Assembly (NCBI RefSeq): GCF_014203955.1
Contig: NZ_JACHKA010000001.1
Span: forward strand, 1,054,001-1,118,000
DNA length: 64,000 bases
Origin: Sphingobium lignivorans
Lineage (GTDB): Bacteria > Pseudomonadota > Alphaproteobacteria > Sphingomonadales > Sphingomonadaceae
Direction of reading: 5' to 3'
Shown: positions 53,180 through 61,191 of the stretch, in pieces
Layout of the letters: the number at the start of each line of letters is the position of its first letter
Position numbering within the stretch: position 1 is the first letter of the stretch
Program-made: the position numbers and the translations under genes
The notes under the pieces: generated by a model
The model's database searches: none
Told to the model about the DNA's origin: nothing
The model's input: the letters and a program-made list of their open reading frames with translations, nothing else

Positions 53180-53893
53180 ATGAACTCGAAGGCAGGCGTC
53201 GCGGCCGTGGACCGTGCATTCGACATTCTGCATGCCTTCAGCCGCGAGAAGCCGGTGCTCACGCTTGCCGAAATCTCCCGCAGCACTGGGCTCTACAAGA
53301 GCACGATCCTCCGGCTGATGGGGTCTCTGGAGAAATATGGCTTCGTCTGGCAGCGGGCGGATGGCAATTACCAGCTTGGGCCCGGCTTGCTCAGCCTTGC
53401 GAGCATCTTCCAGGACAGCTTCAGCCTGCGCGAATTCGTGGAGCCCGTGCTGGAGGAACTGGTGACGGCGACCAACGAGGGCGCGACTTTCTTCATTGAT
53501 GACGGCAACGAGCAACTCTGCCTGTTCCGCGTCGACGGCCGCCACGCCATCCGGGATTACAACATCCGCGTGGGCGACCGGCGCCCCATGAACAATGGCG
53601 CGGCGGCGACGATCTTCCGCCGGTTCACGCAGGAGCCGGGCCTTGCGCTGACGCCCGAGACGTTCATGGCCGAATCCTTCGGTAGCGTCGAACCGGAGAT
53701 GGCGGCGCTGGCGACTCCTGTGTTCGGGGTCAATAACGCGCTGATGGGCGTCCTCACCCTGTCCGGCCCGATCACGCGCTTCAATCCCGAGCATGCCGAG
53801 GGGATCAAGCCCGCGCTCGTGGAAGCGAGCATTCGGCTTTCGATCAGCCTGGGGGCATCGCCCGCGCGGTTCGCGGCGCTGCGCGGCGGCTGA
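53180..53893 (+). CDS. IclR-family transcriptional regulator
   Basis: A protein of 237 residues. Residues 8-70 form a winged helix-turn-helix (LTLAEISRSTGLYKSTILRLMGSLEKYG) and 80-235 the IclR effector-binding domain (LREFVEPVLEELVTATNEGATFF, RDYNIRVGDRRPMNNGAAATIF, TPVFGVNNALMGVLTLSGP). ATG 53180 has the better ribosome-site spacing (AGAGAGG); ATG 53174 is two codons earlier. IclR proteins commonly control aromatic catabolism and bind palindromes near their own promoters. It is the best candidate for the regulator of this island. Confidence 0.9.
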   Translation: MNSKAGVAAVDRAFDILHAFSREKPVLTLAEISRSTGLYKSTILRLMGSLEKYGFVWQRADGNYQLGPGLLSLASIFQDSFSLREFVEPVLEELVTATNEGATFFIDDGNEQLCLFRVDGRHAIRDYNIRVGDRRPMNNGAAATIFRRFTQEPGLALTPETFMAESFGSVEPEMAALATPVFGVNNALMGVLTLSGPITRFNPEHAEGIKPALVEASIRLSISLGASPARFAALRGG

Positions 53894-53943
53894 GCGCGCG
53901 GCACGCGCTGTCGCAAGCATGGATCCCGCTCCCGCCCGCACGA

Positions 53944-55185
53944 TCAGATCGCGCCTTCGGCACGCAGCTTGGCCAGTTCGTCGGTGTCGACGCCGAGCGC
54001 CGTGAATACGGCTTCATTGTCCGCGCCCAGTATGGGCGGGGCGGATCGGGCGCCCGGGCGACCGTCCCCCAATGCGAAGCCGGCGCGCACGACTTTCACG
54101 TCCTCGAGTCCGGCCTGTCCCAGCGGCAGTGCCTGCACGAGGTCGCGCGCGACGATCTGCGGATGCGCGAGTGCGCCGGGCACCGTGAGGATACGTCCGG
54201 CCGGAATGCCGGCAGCGTTGAGCAGCGTTTCCCAGTCCTGCGCGGTCCTCGCCGCCAGGGCTTCATTGAGGAGGGCATTGAGCGCCTCGCGATTGGCCTT
54301 GCGCGCTTCGCGATCGGCGAAGCGAGGGTCGCGTGCAAGGTCGGGGCGCGCGATGATGTCGCACAGCGCCTCGAACTGCTCCTGCTTGTTCGCCGCGATG
54401 TTGAGCGGACCATCGGCGGCGCGGAAGGCGCCGGAGGGCGCCGCGGTCATGTTCTGGTTGCCGATCGGCTTCGCCTCGACACCGGCGATGAGATAGTTGG
54501 AGACGGCCCAGCCCATTGCCGAGATGGTGGAATCCAGCATCGAAAGGTCGATGTAGCAGCCCTTGCCGGTGCGCTCGCGGCGGAACAGAGCGCTGGCGAT
54601 GGCGAAGGCGGCGCCCATGCCGCCGAGCGTGTCGCACAGTGGATAGCCCACACGCAGCGGCGCGGATTGTGCGTCGCCGGTGATACTCATCACGCCGGAA
54701 TAGCCCTGCACGATCTGGTCATAGGCCGGATTGGCGCTGAGCGGCCCGTTCTGGCCGAAGCCGGAAATGGCACAATAGACGATGCGGGGATTGATCTCCT
54801 GCACCGCGTCCCAGGAGAAGCCGAGCCGCTCCATCACCCGAGGCCGGAAATTCTCTACGATCACGTCCGCCGTGCCGAGCAGCTGGGTGAACAACGCCTT
54901 GCCGCCCGGCGTCTTGAGGTCGAGCGTCACGGACTTCTTGCCGGCATTCTGGGCAAGGAAGGACGTGCCCATCAGCGCTTCGTTGAGTGCCGGGGATGCG
55001 CCGAGCTTGCGGGCGAGGTCGCCGCCCGCCGGGTTCTCCACCTTGATGACTTCCGCGCCGAGCATGGCCATCTGGTAAGTGGCATAGGGACCGGAGAGCA
55101 CATTGGTCAGATCGAGCACCCGCACGCCCTCGAGCAGGTCGGCGGGCGGCAGGTCGTTTTCCTCGGCAGCGGATCGGACACTCAT
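53944..55185 (-). CDS. Class III (CaiB/BaiF) CoA-transferase, candidate citramalate CoA-transferase
   Basis: A protein of 413 residues. Family III motifs are clear: GVRVLDLTNVLSGPYATY, LGAEVIKVENPAGGD, the catalytic Asp in NPAYDQIVQGYSGVMSITG, and SMLDSTISAMGW. It lies 2 bp after the hydroxylase gene in the FAH-gentisate dioxygenase-hydroxylase operon. Gentisate pathways do not normally need a CoA-transferase. Succinyl-CoA:D-citramalate CoA-transferase of Chloroflexus is of this class, so activation of D-citramalate (or D-malate) is the favoured inference. Activation of an aromatic acid is the alternative. Confidence 0.85.
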   Translation of the reverse strand: MSVRSAAEENDLPPADLLEGVRVLDLTNVLSGPYATYQMAMLGAEVIKVENPAGGDLARKLGASPALNEALMGTSFLAQNAGKKSVTLDLKTPGGKALFTQLLGTADVIVENFRPRVMERLGFSWDAVQEINPRIVYCAISGFGQNGPLSANPAYDQIVQGYSGVMSITGDAQSAPLRVGYPLCDTLGGMGAAFAIASALFRRERTGKGCYIDLSMLDSTISAMGWAVSNYLIAGVEAKPIGNQNMTAAPSGAFRAADGPLNIAANKQEQFEALCDIIARPDLARDPRFADREARKANREALNALLNEALAARTAQDWETLLNAAGIPAGRILTVPGALAHPQIVARDLVQALPLGQAGLEDVKVVRAGFALGDGRPGARSAPPILGADNEAVFTALGVDTDELAKLRAEGAI

Positions 55186-55187
55186 GG

Positions 55188-56384
55188 TCAGATGTCCACG
55201 GTCTCGACATCGTAGCTGTAGAGCCAGTCATAGCGGTCGTGGATCGGCGCGCGGCTCCACTCGCTTTCCATGTAGCGCACGGCGCCCTCCTCGGTCGCAA
55301 GGGCCGCTTCATGGAAACGGGCGGTATTGTCCTTGGCGCCGCGCACCATGCGGCTGGTGCGCTCGACACGGGCCCCTTCGTAGCGACGAAGGGCTTCCTG
55401 GGGATCGTCATATTTGTCCAGGCAGCGGCCAAGGATGACGCCATCTTCGATCGACATCACCGCGCCCTGCGCCAGGAAGGGCAAGGTGGCGTGGCACGCG
55501 TCGCCAAGCAGCGTCGCGCGGCCCTTGCTCCAGACCTGCCGTGGCGTGCGCTCCATGAACGCCCATTTCATGATCGCCGGCGCGGCATGGATCAGGGTCT
55601 GCACATCTTCGTGCCAGCCCTTGAAATCATTGGCGCATTCCTCGACCGACCCCTGCGTGTACCAGCTCTCGACCTGCCAGTCGTCGCGCTCGATGGTGCC
55701 GATCATGTTCATGAGCTGGCCGCCACGCAGCGGGTAATTGACGAGATGGCCGCCGGGGCCGATCCACGTCCAGCCGACCATCTGCCGCATATGCTCGGGC
55801 AACCGCTCCATCGGGATGACGGCGCGCCAGGCGATCATGCCGGTGAAGCTGGCCTCGTCGTCGCCGAAAAGAGACTTGCGGACAGCGGACTTCACGCCAT
55901 CGGCGCCGACCAGAATGTCACCGCTGACGGTGCGCCCGCCGGAGAGGTGCAGGGCTGCCCCGTCGTCCGAGACTTCCACATCCTCGACATGGCAGGATAG
56001 ATGCACAGCATCCGGCTTGATGGCCTGCACCGCGTTGATCAGCGTGTTGAGAAGGTCCGGCCGGTAGACCGTCAGATAGGGGTAGCCATATTTCTCGACG
56101 GCCATCTTGCCGAGATCGAACATTTCCCAGGCGCGGCCGGTGTTCCAGAGGCGGAATTCCTTGCGACGCGGCTCGCAGGAGGCCAGGCGCAGTGTGTCGA
56201 ACACGCCGAGTGCATCGAGCGCGCGCGATCCGTTGGGGCTGATCTGCACGCCGGCACCGACTTCGCCCAGCTCGGGGGCCTGCTCGTAGACGTCCACGTC
56301 ATAGCCCCGGCGCAGCAGCGACAGGGCGGCGGCCATGCCGCCAATGCCACCGCCGGCGATGATGATCTTTGGCGACTTGCTCAC
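55188..56384 (-). CDS. FAD-dependent 3-hydroxybenzoate 6-hydroxylase-like monooxygenase
   Basis: A protein of 398 residues, the usual length of class A flavin monooxygenases. The GxGxxG motif (IIIAGGGIGGMAAALSLLRRG), the DG motif (GDILVGADGVKSAVRKSLFG) and the FAD-ribityl GD motif (ATLLGDACHATLPFLAQGA) are in place. It hydroxylates an aromatic acid using NAD(P)H and O2, and its place before gentisate dioxygenase favours 3-hydroxybenzoate, or a methyl derivative, to gentisate. Salicylate 5-hydroxylation is less usual for this family, and a salicylate 1-hydroxylase would give catechol, which does not fit the next gene. Confidence 0.87.
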   Translation of the reverse strand: MSKSPKIIIAGGGIGGMAAALSLLRRGYDVDVYEQAPELGEVGAGVQISPNGSRALDALGVFDTLRLASCEPRRKEFRLWNTGRAWEMFDLGKMAVEKYGYPYLTVYRPDLLNTLINAVQAIKPDAVHLSCHVEDVEVSDDGAALHLSGGRTVSGDILVGADGVKSAVRKSLFGDDEASFTGMIAWRAVIPMERLPEHMRQMVGWTWIGPGGHLVNYPLRGGQLMNMIGTIERDDWQVESWYTQGSVEECANDFKGWHEDVQTLIHAAPAIMKWAFMERTPRQVWSKGRATLLGDACHATLPFLAQGAVMSIEDGVILGRCLDKYDDPQEALRRYEGARVERTSRMVRGAKDNTARFHEAALATEEGAVRYMESEWSRAPIHDRYDWLYSYDVETVDI

Positions 56385-56436
56385 GCGTTGCTCCAGTCTG
56401 AAAAGGGGGAAGGGAAGAAGGTCGGGAAGGTCCGGG

Positions 56437-57384
56437 TCATGGCAGGCGGCTCCGCAGCCAGCCGAGATTGCGCATCACCGGCTCGTCCGAGACGCGCAGG
56501 AGAACGGCGTCGTCCAGCGCGCGGAAGCTGTGCGGGCGCCAGGCCGGGACGGCGATGGTATCGCCGAACGCCCAGGCGTGATGCTCGCGATCGATTTCGG
56601 CGATTCCGCGGCCCTGGACGACCGCGAAGATGGCGTTGGCGGTGGTCTGCACGGGCGCCGTGGCCTGTCCGGCCCTGATGCGGTGCATGTGCAGCGCGAT
56701 GGTGTCGAGCTGCGCCGGGCCGAGTTCGACTACGATGGGAACGTCCGGGCCCTGCCGGGCCTGTTCTGCCTCGAAAGCGGCAAGCGTCTCTTCCCAGCGG
56801 AAAGCGATGGGGGCCTGGTCGAGCCGTTCGACCTGCTTTTCGATGCCATCCGGGTGCGGCTCGTAGAACATCGGTTCGAGCAGATGGACGAGCGGCACGT
56901 CCAGAAAGTCCATCCAGTAGCATTGCGCAGCGCCGTCATTGGCGTGGGAATGCCAGGCCCAGTTGGGTGTGAGCAGCACGTCGCCGGGGCGCATCTCCAC
57001 CTGCTTGCCATCCACTACGGTCGAGGTGCCGCGTCCTTCCAGGATAAGCCGCAGCGCGTTCGGCGTGTGCCGGTGGGCGCGCGCCGTCTCGCCGGGGCGG
57101 ATCATCTGATAGGCAGCGACGATCGTGCGCACAGTGGAATAGACATTGCCTTCCACCGGGTTGAACATGGTGAGATTGCGCCGTTCGGCCTGCTGCGTGT
57201 CGATCAGTTCGCCGGCCCGGTCGAGGATCGGCTTCACATCCGCATAATGCCACACATGGGGCAGGAAATTGCGGCGCGGCTCGCGCCAGAGCGCCGGCAA
57301 GCGGCGATGCCATCCGCCTTCCATGTTGAGGTTGGTGAAGCTCTCATACAGGGCCGCCAGCGCCTTATCGCGATCCGCGCCCAT
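56437..57384 (-). CDS. Gentisate 1,2-dioxygenase
   Basis: A protein of 315 residues, a bicupin. The first cupin has the iron site RAHRHTPNALRLILEG and NWAWHSHAND; the second is weaker (DTIALHMHRI, VPAWRPHSFRAL). It opens the ring of gentisate, or methylgentisates, between C1 and C2 to maleylpyruvate. It begins 1 bp after the FAH-hydrolase stop, so the two are coupled. The N-terminal NMEGGWHRRLPALWREP region is typical of the family. Confidence 0.92.
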   Translation of the reverse strand: MGADRDKALAALYESFTNLNMEGGWHRRLPALWREPRRNFLPHVWHYADVKPILDRAGELIDTQQAERRNLTMFNPVEGNVYSTVRTIVAAYQMIRPGETARAHRHTPNALRLILEGRGTSTVVDGKQVEMRPGDVLLTPNWAWHSHANDGAAQCYWMDFLDVPLVHLLEPMFYEPHPDGIEKQVERLDQAPIAFRWEETLAAFEAEQARQGPDVPIVVELGPAQLDTIALHMHRIRAGQATAPVQTTANAIFAVVQGRGIAEIDREHHAWAFGDTIAVPAWRPHSFRALDDAVLLRVSDEPVMRNLGWLRSRLP

Positions 57385-57385
57385 C

Positions 57386-58276
57386 TCAGGCCTGCTTGAT
57401 GATGGGCGGAACGTAGGGCTGCGCGAAGACCTCCGTCATGCCTTCCTTGCCCTGCACCACGTTCACGGCCATTTCGCCGACCTGGTCGATCACGATGCGG
57501 ATACGATCGCCGTCCACCACCGGTCCGACGCCTTCCGGCGTACCGGTGGCGATGATATCGCCCGGCTGGAGCGTCATGACGGCCGAGGCTGTCGCGACCA
57601 TGCCCGGAATGTCGAGCACGAGATCGCGCGTGTTGGCCTTCTGGCGCAGGTCGTCATTGACCCACAATTTCATGTCGAGCGTCGCGGGATCGTTCACCGC
57701 GTCGGCGGTCGTGATCCACGGGCCGACCGGGCAGAATGTGTCATAGGCCTTGCGGAAAACGCGTTCCTCGCGGCCGCGCACCACCATGTCGAGCAGGCAG
57801 GCGTAGCCGAAGACGACATCCTTCCAGTCCTCCCGCGCGACGCTCCGGCAGGTCTTGCCGATGATGATCGCCAGTTCGCTTTCGTGATGCACCTCGCGTC
57901 CCGGGACGGCGGGCAGCACGACCGGGTCGGCCGGGCCGGATAGGGCCGATCCGGGCTTCAGGAAGAAGCCCTGATTGGTTGCGCGATACTGCGCCTGCAT
58001 CTCGCGACCGTGCGCGTGGTAATTGACGGGGTAGGCGATGATCTTGTTCGGCCAGGGAACCGGCGTTTCGAGGCGGACCTGCGCCAGCGGGATCCCGGCG
58101 AGTCCGGGGAGAGCGGCTTCGATCGCGCCGCGCAGCCGATCGAAATCGCGGATCAGGCGGATCATGTTCATGTCCGGCCATTGCGCCGGATTGGCTCCGG
58201 TCAGCGCCGTGATGTCCGCGATCTCGTCGCCGATCACCACACCCAGCCGTCCACCGTCAAATCGTGCCAGTCGCAT
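57386..58276 (-). CDS. FAH-family fumarylpyruvate/maleylpyruvate hydrolase
   Basis: A protein of 296 residues. The C-terminal FAH domain (about 80-285) shows PWPNKIIAYPVNYHAHGREM, the metal Glu residues in VPGREVHHESELAIIIGKT, GYACLLDMVVRG and the closing TLQPGDIIATGTPEGVGPV. It hydrolyses the C-C bond of the ring-cleavage product, giving pyruvate plus fumarate (after isomerisation) or maleate/citraconate (without). No glutathione-type maleylpyruvate isomerase is encoded in the window, so direct maleylpyruvate hydrolysis is favoured. It is the first gene of its operon. Confidence 0.88.
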   Translation of the reverse strand: MRLARFDGGRLGVVIGDEIADITALTGANPAQWPDMNMIRLIRDFDRLRGAIEAALPGLAGIPLAQVRLETPVPWPNKIIAYPVNYHAHGREMQAQYRATNQGFFLKPGSALSGPADPVVLPAVPGREVHHESELAIIIGKTCRSVAREDWKDVVFGYACLLDMVVRGREERVFRKAYDTFCPVGPWITTADAVNDPATLDMKLWVNDDLRQKANTRDLVLDIPGMVATASAVMTLQPGDIIATGTPEGVGPVVDGDRIRIVIDQVGEMAVNVVQGKEGMTEVFAQPYVPPIIKQA

Positions 58277-58290
58277 CCCGACTCCTGTAA

Positions 58291-58315
58291 GTTCTATTAG
58301 ACAGAATATTATTCT
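58291..58315. promoter_or_regulatory. Three-half-site operator upstream of the gentisate operon
   Basis: GTTCT (58291-58295), 7 bp, AGAAT (58303-58307), 3 bp, ATTCT (58311-58315). The last two half-sites are the core of a perfect 8-1-8 palindrome, 58301-58317. The site ends 15 bp before the FAH-hydrolase start at 58276 and has the same architecture as the sites at 60906 and 61112. Confidence 0.65.
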
Positions 58316-58475
58316 GTTTTAGCGAGGGAGGGCAGAGAGTTCAACCCCATCCGCTGGCATCGGCAAGAAGTCTGCGCGAATGCCGCTTGCCCGGAAGAGT
58401 GAAACGCATGCCCCGGGCCGGTGCGCTGCCGATCACCCCTTGGCTAAAGCCCGCTGGAAATCAGGGGGAGGAAAG

Positions 58476-58505
58476 GGGGCAGCCAGCAGAGAGACGGGCT
58501 GCCCC
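58476..58505 (-). terminator. Hairpin after the TonB receptor gene
   Basis: GGGGCAGCC (58476-58484) and GGCTGCCCC (58497-58505) form a 9-bp perfect stem with a 12-nt loop, 7 bp after the receptor stop. No clear T-tract follows on the minus strand, so function is tentative. Confidence 0.45.
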
Positions 58506-58512
58506 TGGGAGA

Positions 58513-60846
58513 TCAGAACCGCACCCGGAAGCGCGCGCCGTATGTGCGCGGCGGAGCGATGTCCTGACCATTGTAATTGTTGATGAAGGGATATTGCTGC
58601 GTGCCGGTATAGACCGCCTCATTGCCGATGTTCCGTACGAAGAACTGGACGGAATAGCCATTGTCCGGCGCCCGGTAGGTGAGGCTCGCGTTGAACAAGG
58701 CATAGGCATCGGCCCGTGCGTTCTCGACGAACTCGGCGGCGAGCCAGCGCGAGGATGCAAAGCTCATGTCCGGCGAGAATTCGATCGCGGCGCCATTGGC
58801 CAGGTCGAATGTGTGCGTATAGCTGACCGTGCCGGACCATGTGGGCGTGCGCGGGAGCTGGAATCCGGTGCAGTCGATCGTCCAGAAGCCGATCTGCGTC
58901 GTGCCCCCGGCGACGGGCGTCACGTCGCACGACGTGCGTGCCGAGGGATTGGCCGCCCGATAGTTGCGATAGGAGAATTCCTTGTATTCGCTGTCGACAT
59001 ATTCGACGGCGACCCGGAACTGGTCGTTGCGGGTGGGGAAGAGCGTCAGGTCGATGCTCGCGCCCTTGGCCACGGCCTTGCCGGCGTTGAACAGGGAGGA
59101 AACCTGCGCGCCGCCGCGATCCAGCGACGTGAAATTCTCCTGCCGGTCGCGATAGTCCATATAGAACAGCTCAGCGTTGAACTGGACCAGCCGGTTGAAG
59201 AAGCGGTTCTTGGCGCCCAGCGTATAGGCTGTCACTTCCTCGGGCTTGTAAGGATCGATGTCCGCATTGGATTGGCCGCCGGACTTGAAGCCCGTTGCGA
59301 CGCTCGCATAGAGCATGCTGTCCGGGCCGGCATCGAACTCCGCGCCCGCCTTGAAGTTGAGCTTGTTGACGCTGTAAGTGCCCTGCACGTTTGTGCCGGC
59401 CGACGTCAGGATCTCGCAGCTGTTCTGCGGTCCGGTCCCGGGCGTGGTGCAGCCTGCCGAGCCGAAGAGCGCATAGCGATGGCCGTCGACGCTTTTCTTT
59501 TCATCGGTATAGCGCAGGCCGCCCGTCACGCGCAGCGCCTCCGCCAGCGAGTAGGTGAGTTCGCCGAAAGCGGCATAAGCCTCCGTGCTCAGGTCCGCGA
59601 CGAAGGCGGTATCCGAGGCGAAGCCCAGTCGCACCGAATTGTAGCTGTCCTGATCCTCGCGGAAATAATAGCCGCCCACGACCCATTTGAGCTTGTCGTT
59701 CGCATTGCCGAGACGGATTTCCAGGGTCTTGGCGTCGGAGGTGGAGGGCGCACCGGTGAACTCGTTGACCGTATTGAAGTAGAGGGCCGGCAGGACGAGG
59801 GAATCCGTTTCCACACGCTGATAGGCGGGAATGACGGTGAGCGTCGCGGGGCCGAGATTCCAGTCGAGATGGGCATTGAGGCCCCAGATCGTGATGTTCT
59901 GGTACACCTCGCTCGTATCGAGCGGATAGATGCCCGGAGGCGCGGTGACGCGGCCGATCAGCGCGTTCAGGCTTTCGTCGATGGATGTCCAGCGATCGTC
60001 GGGGATGATCGGCTGGGGATTGGTGATCCCGGGCGCGTTTGGCGCGGTGGGTTCGTAGACCACCTTGCCGGGGCCACGGCCGCCGAGATGCTGGTAGTTG
60101 AGGCCGAGGCGCAAAGTGACGTCCGCGCTCGGTTCGGTCTTGAACTGCAGGCGGAAGGAATGATGCTTGTCGTCATCCGTGCCGTCGCTGATGTAACCCT
60201 CGCGCGAGACCCCCTGGAACGAGGCGCGCAAGGCTGAGCTCGCGCCGATCGGGATGTTGATCGCACCCTCGGCATTGAAGCCGTTATAGTTCTGGAAGCC
60301 CGCGCTCACATAGCCCTCGAATGCACCGATCCGCGGCTCGACGGGAATGATGTTGATCGCGCCGCCGGTCGAGTTACGGCCATAGAGCGTGCCTTGCGGG
60401 CCTTTGAGCACTTCCACGCGCTCGAGATCGAAGAAGGTGCCGGCGACATATTGGGTGCGCGCCGCGAACACGCCGTCATAGGCCTGCGCAACGGCCGAGT
60501 TGCTGTAGCCGGTCGTGGAGAAGTCGCCCGCGCCGCGAATATAGACTTGGAGTGCCGAACCGCCCTGCGTAATCTGCACGCCCGGTGAGAGGCGGGCGAT
60601 GTCGGTGGCCTGGGAAACGCCGGCCTGCTGCAGCTTGTCGGCGGACAGCACGTCGATGGAGATGGCCGTCTTCTGTGCGCTCTCGCGCCGGAACTGCGCG
60701 GTGACCACGATTTCCTCGGTGGACGCGTCGTTCGCCCCGGCAGCCTCGTCGGGCGCCTCTTGTGCATGAAGCTGCATGGGCATCATCATCGCACACAGGA
60801 CTGCGCCGGCCATCAGACGGACGACGCGGGTCTGCTGTTTCATCAT
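58513..60846 (-). CDS. TonB-dependent outer-membrane receptor
   Basis: A protein of 777 residues. The signal peptide (cleavage after QLHA) is followed by a TonB box (EEIVVTAQFRR), a plug domain (about 50-165, with RIDVLS-like and VEVLKGPQGTLYGRNSTGGAIN) and a 22-strand barrel ending in Phe (RTYGARFRVRF). In sphingomonads such receptors import aromatic or other organic substrates as well as siderophores. Its promoter region carries the same three-half-site operator as the gentisate operon, so uptake of the pathway substrate is inferred. ATG 60843 may be the true start. Confidence 0.92.
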   Translation of the reverse strand: MMKQQTRVVRLMAGAVLCAMMMPMQLHAQEAPDEAAGANDASTEEIVVTAQFRRESAQKTAISIDVLSADKLQQAGVSQATDIARLSPGVQITQGGSALQVYIRGAGDFSTTGYSNSAVAQAYDGVFAARTQYVAGTFFDLERVEVLKGPQGTLYGRNSTGGAINIIPVEPRIGAFEGYVSAGFQNYNGFNAEGAINIPIGASSALRASFQGVSREGYISDGTDDDKHHSFRLQFKTEPSADVTLRLGLNYQHLGGRGPGKVVYEPTAPNAPGITNPQPIIPDDRWTSIDESLNALIGRVTAPPGIYPLDTSEVYQNITIWGLNAHLDWNLGPATLTVIPAYQRVETDSLVLPALYFNTVNEFTGAPSTSDAKTLEIRLGNANDKLKWVVGGYYFREDQDSYNSVRLGFASDTAFVADLSTEAYAAFGELTYSLAEALRVTGGLRYTDEKKSVDGHRYALFGSAGCTTPGTGPQNSCEILTSAGTNVQGTYSVNKLNFKAGAEFDAGPDSMLYASVATGFKSGGQSNADIDPYKPEEVTAYTLGAKNRFFNRLVQFNAELFYMDYRDRQENFTSLDRGGAQVSSLFNAGKAVAKGASIDLTLFPTRNDQFRVAVEYVDSEYKEFSYRNYRAANPSARTSCDVTPVAGGTTQIGFWTIDCTGFQLPRTPTWSGTVSYTHTFDLANGAAIEFSPDMSFASSRWLAAEFVENARADAYALFNASLTYRAPDNGYSVQFFVRNIGNEAVYTGTQQYPFINNYNGQDIAPPRTYGARFRVRF

Positions 60847-60905
60847 TCCCCTCCAGAATCAGACTAGGTCAAGCGCTTGCCCGCTCTCGAACCGCGCCGT
60901 TTATT

Positions 60906-60930
60906 GTTCTAACTAACAGAACGATGTTCT
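60906..60930. promoter_or_regulatory. Three-half-site operator upstream of the TonB receptor
   Basis: GTTCT (60906-60910), 7 bp, AGAAC (60918-60922), 3 bp, GTTCT (60926-60930). The first pair is a perfect 5-7-5 palindrome and the second a perfect 5-3-5 palindrome. The site begins 60 bp before the receptor start. Confidence 0.7.
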
Positions 60931-61111
60931 TTTTAAGAGATCGTCGAGCGCTTGTCAATCGAGGCTGACGGCATGTCCTGGTCTCGCGAGCGGGGCGTGA
61001 TCTTCGCGTGCCTCGGGGACGCGGAGCCTTCTTGCGGGGGGAGGAGGCGGAGCCGCGCTGGCAATGACCCGGAGGCGAGAAAGCCACTGGACAAGATCAC
61101 GACTCATTTTT
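60931..61111. other. Intergenic spacer between divergent receptor and oxygenase genes
   Basis: Apart from the two operator-like sites that flank it, nothing coding is seen here. It holds G+C-rich non-coding sequence with no convincing terminator or RNA structure. Confidence 0.5.
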
Positions 61112-61135
61112 AGAATGACGTTCTATTTTTAGAAC
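61112..61135. promoter_or_regulatory. Three-half-site operator upstream of the carotenoid-oxygenase-like gene
   Basis: AGAAT (61112-61116), 3 bp, GTTCT (61120-61124), 6 bp, AGAAC (61131-61135). It is the same design as the sites at 58291 and 60906 but in inverted orientation and with a 6-bp instead of 7-bp spacer. It ends 57 bp before the ATG at 61192. Confidence 0.68.
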
Positions 61136-61191
61136 ATCGTCGCGCCTTCCGCTGCCAGCTGGCTTCAGACGGTCTGCCTTAGGAGATGCCC

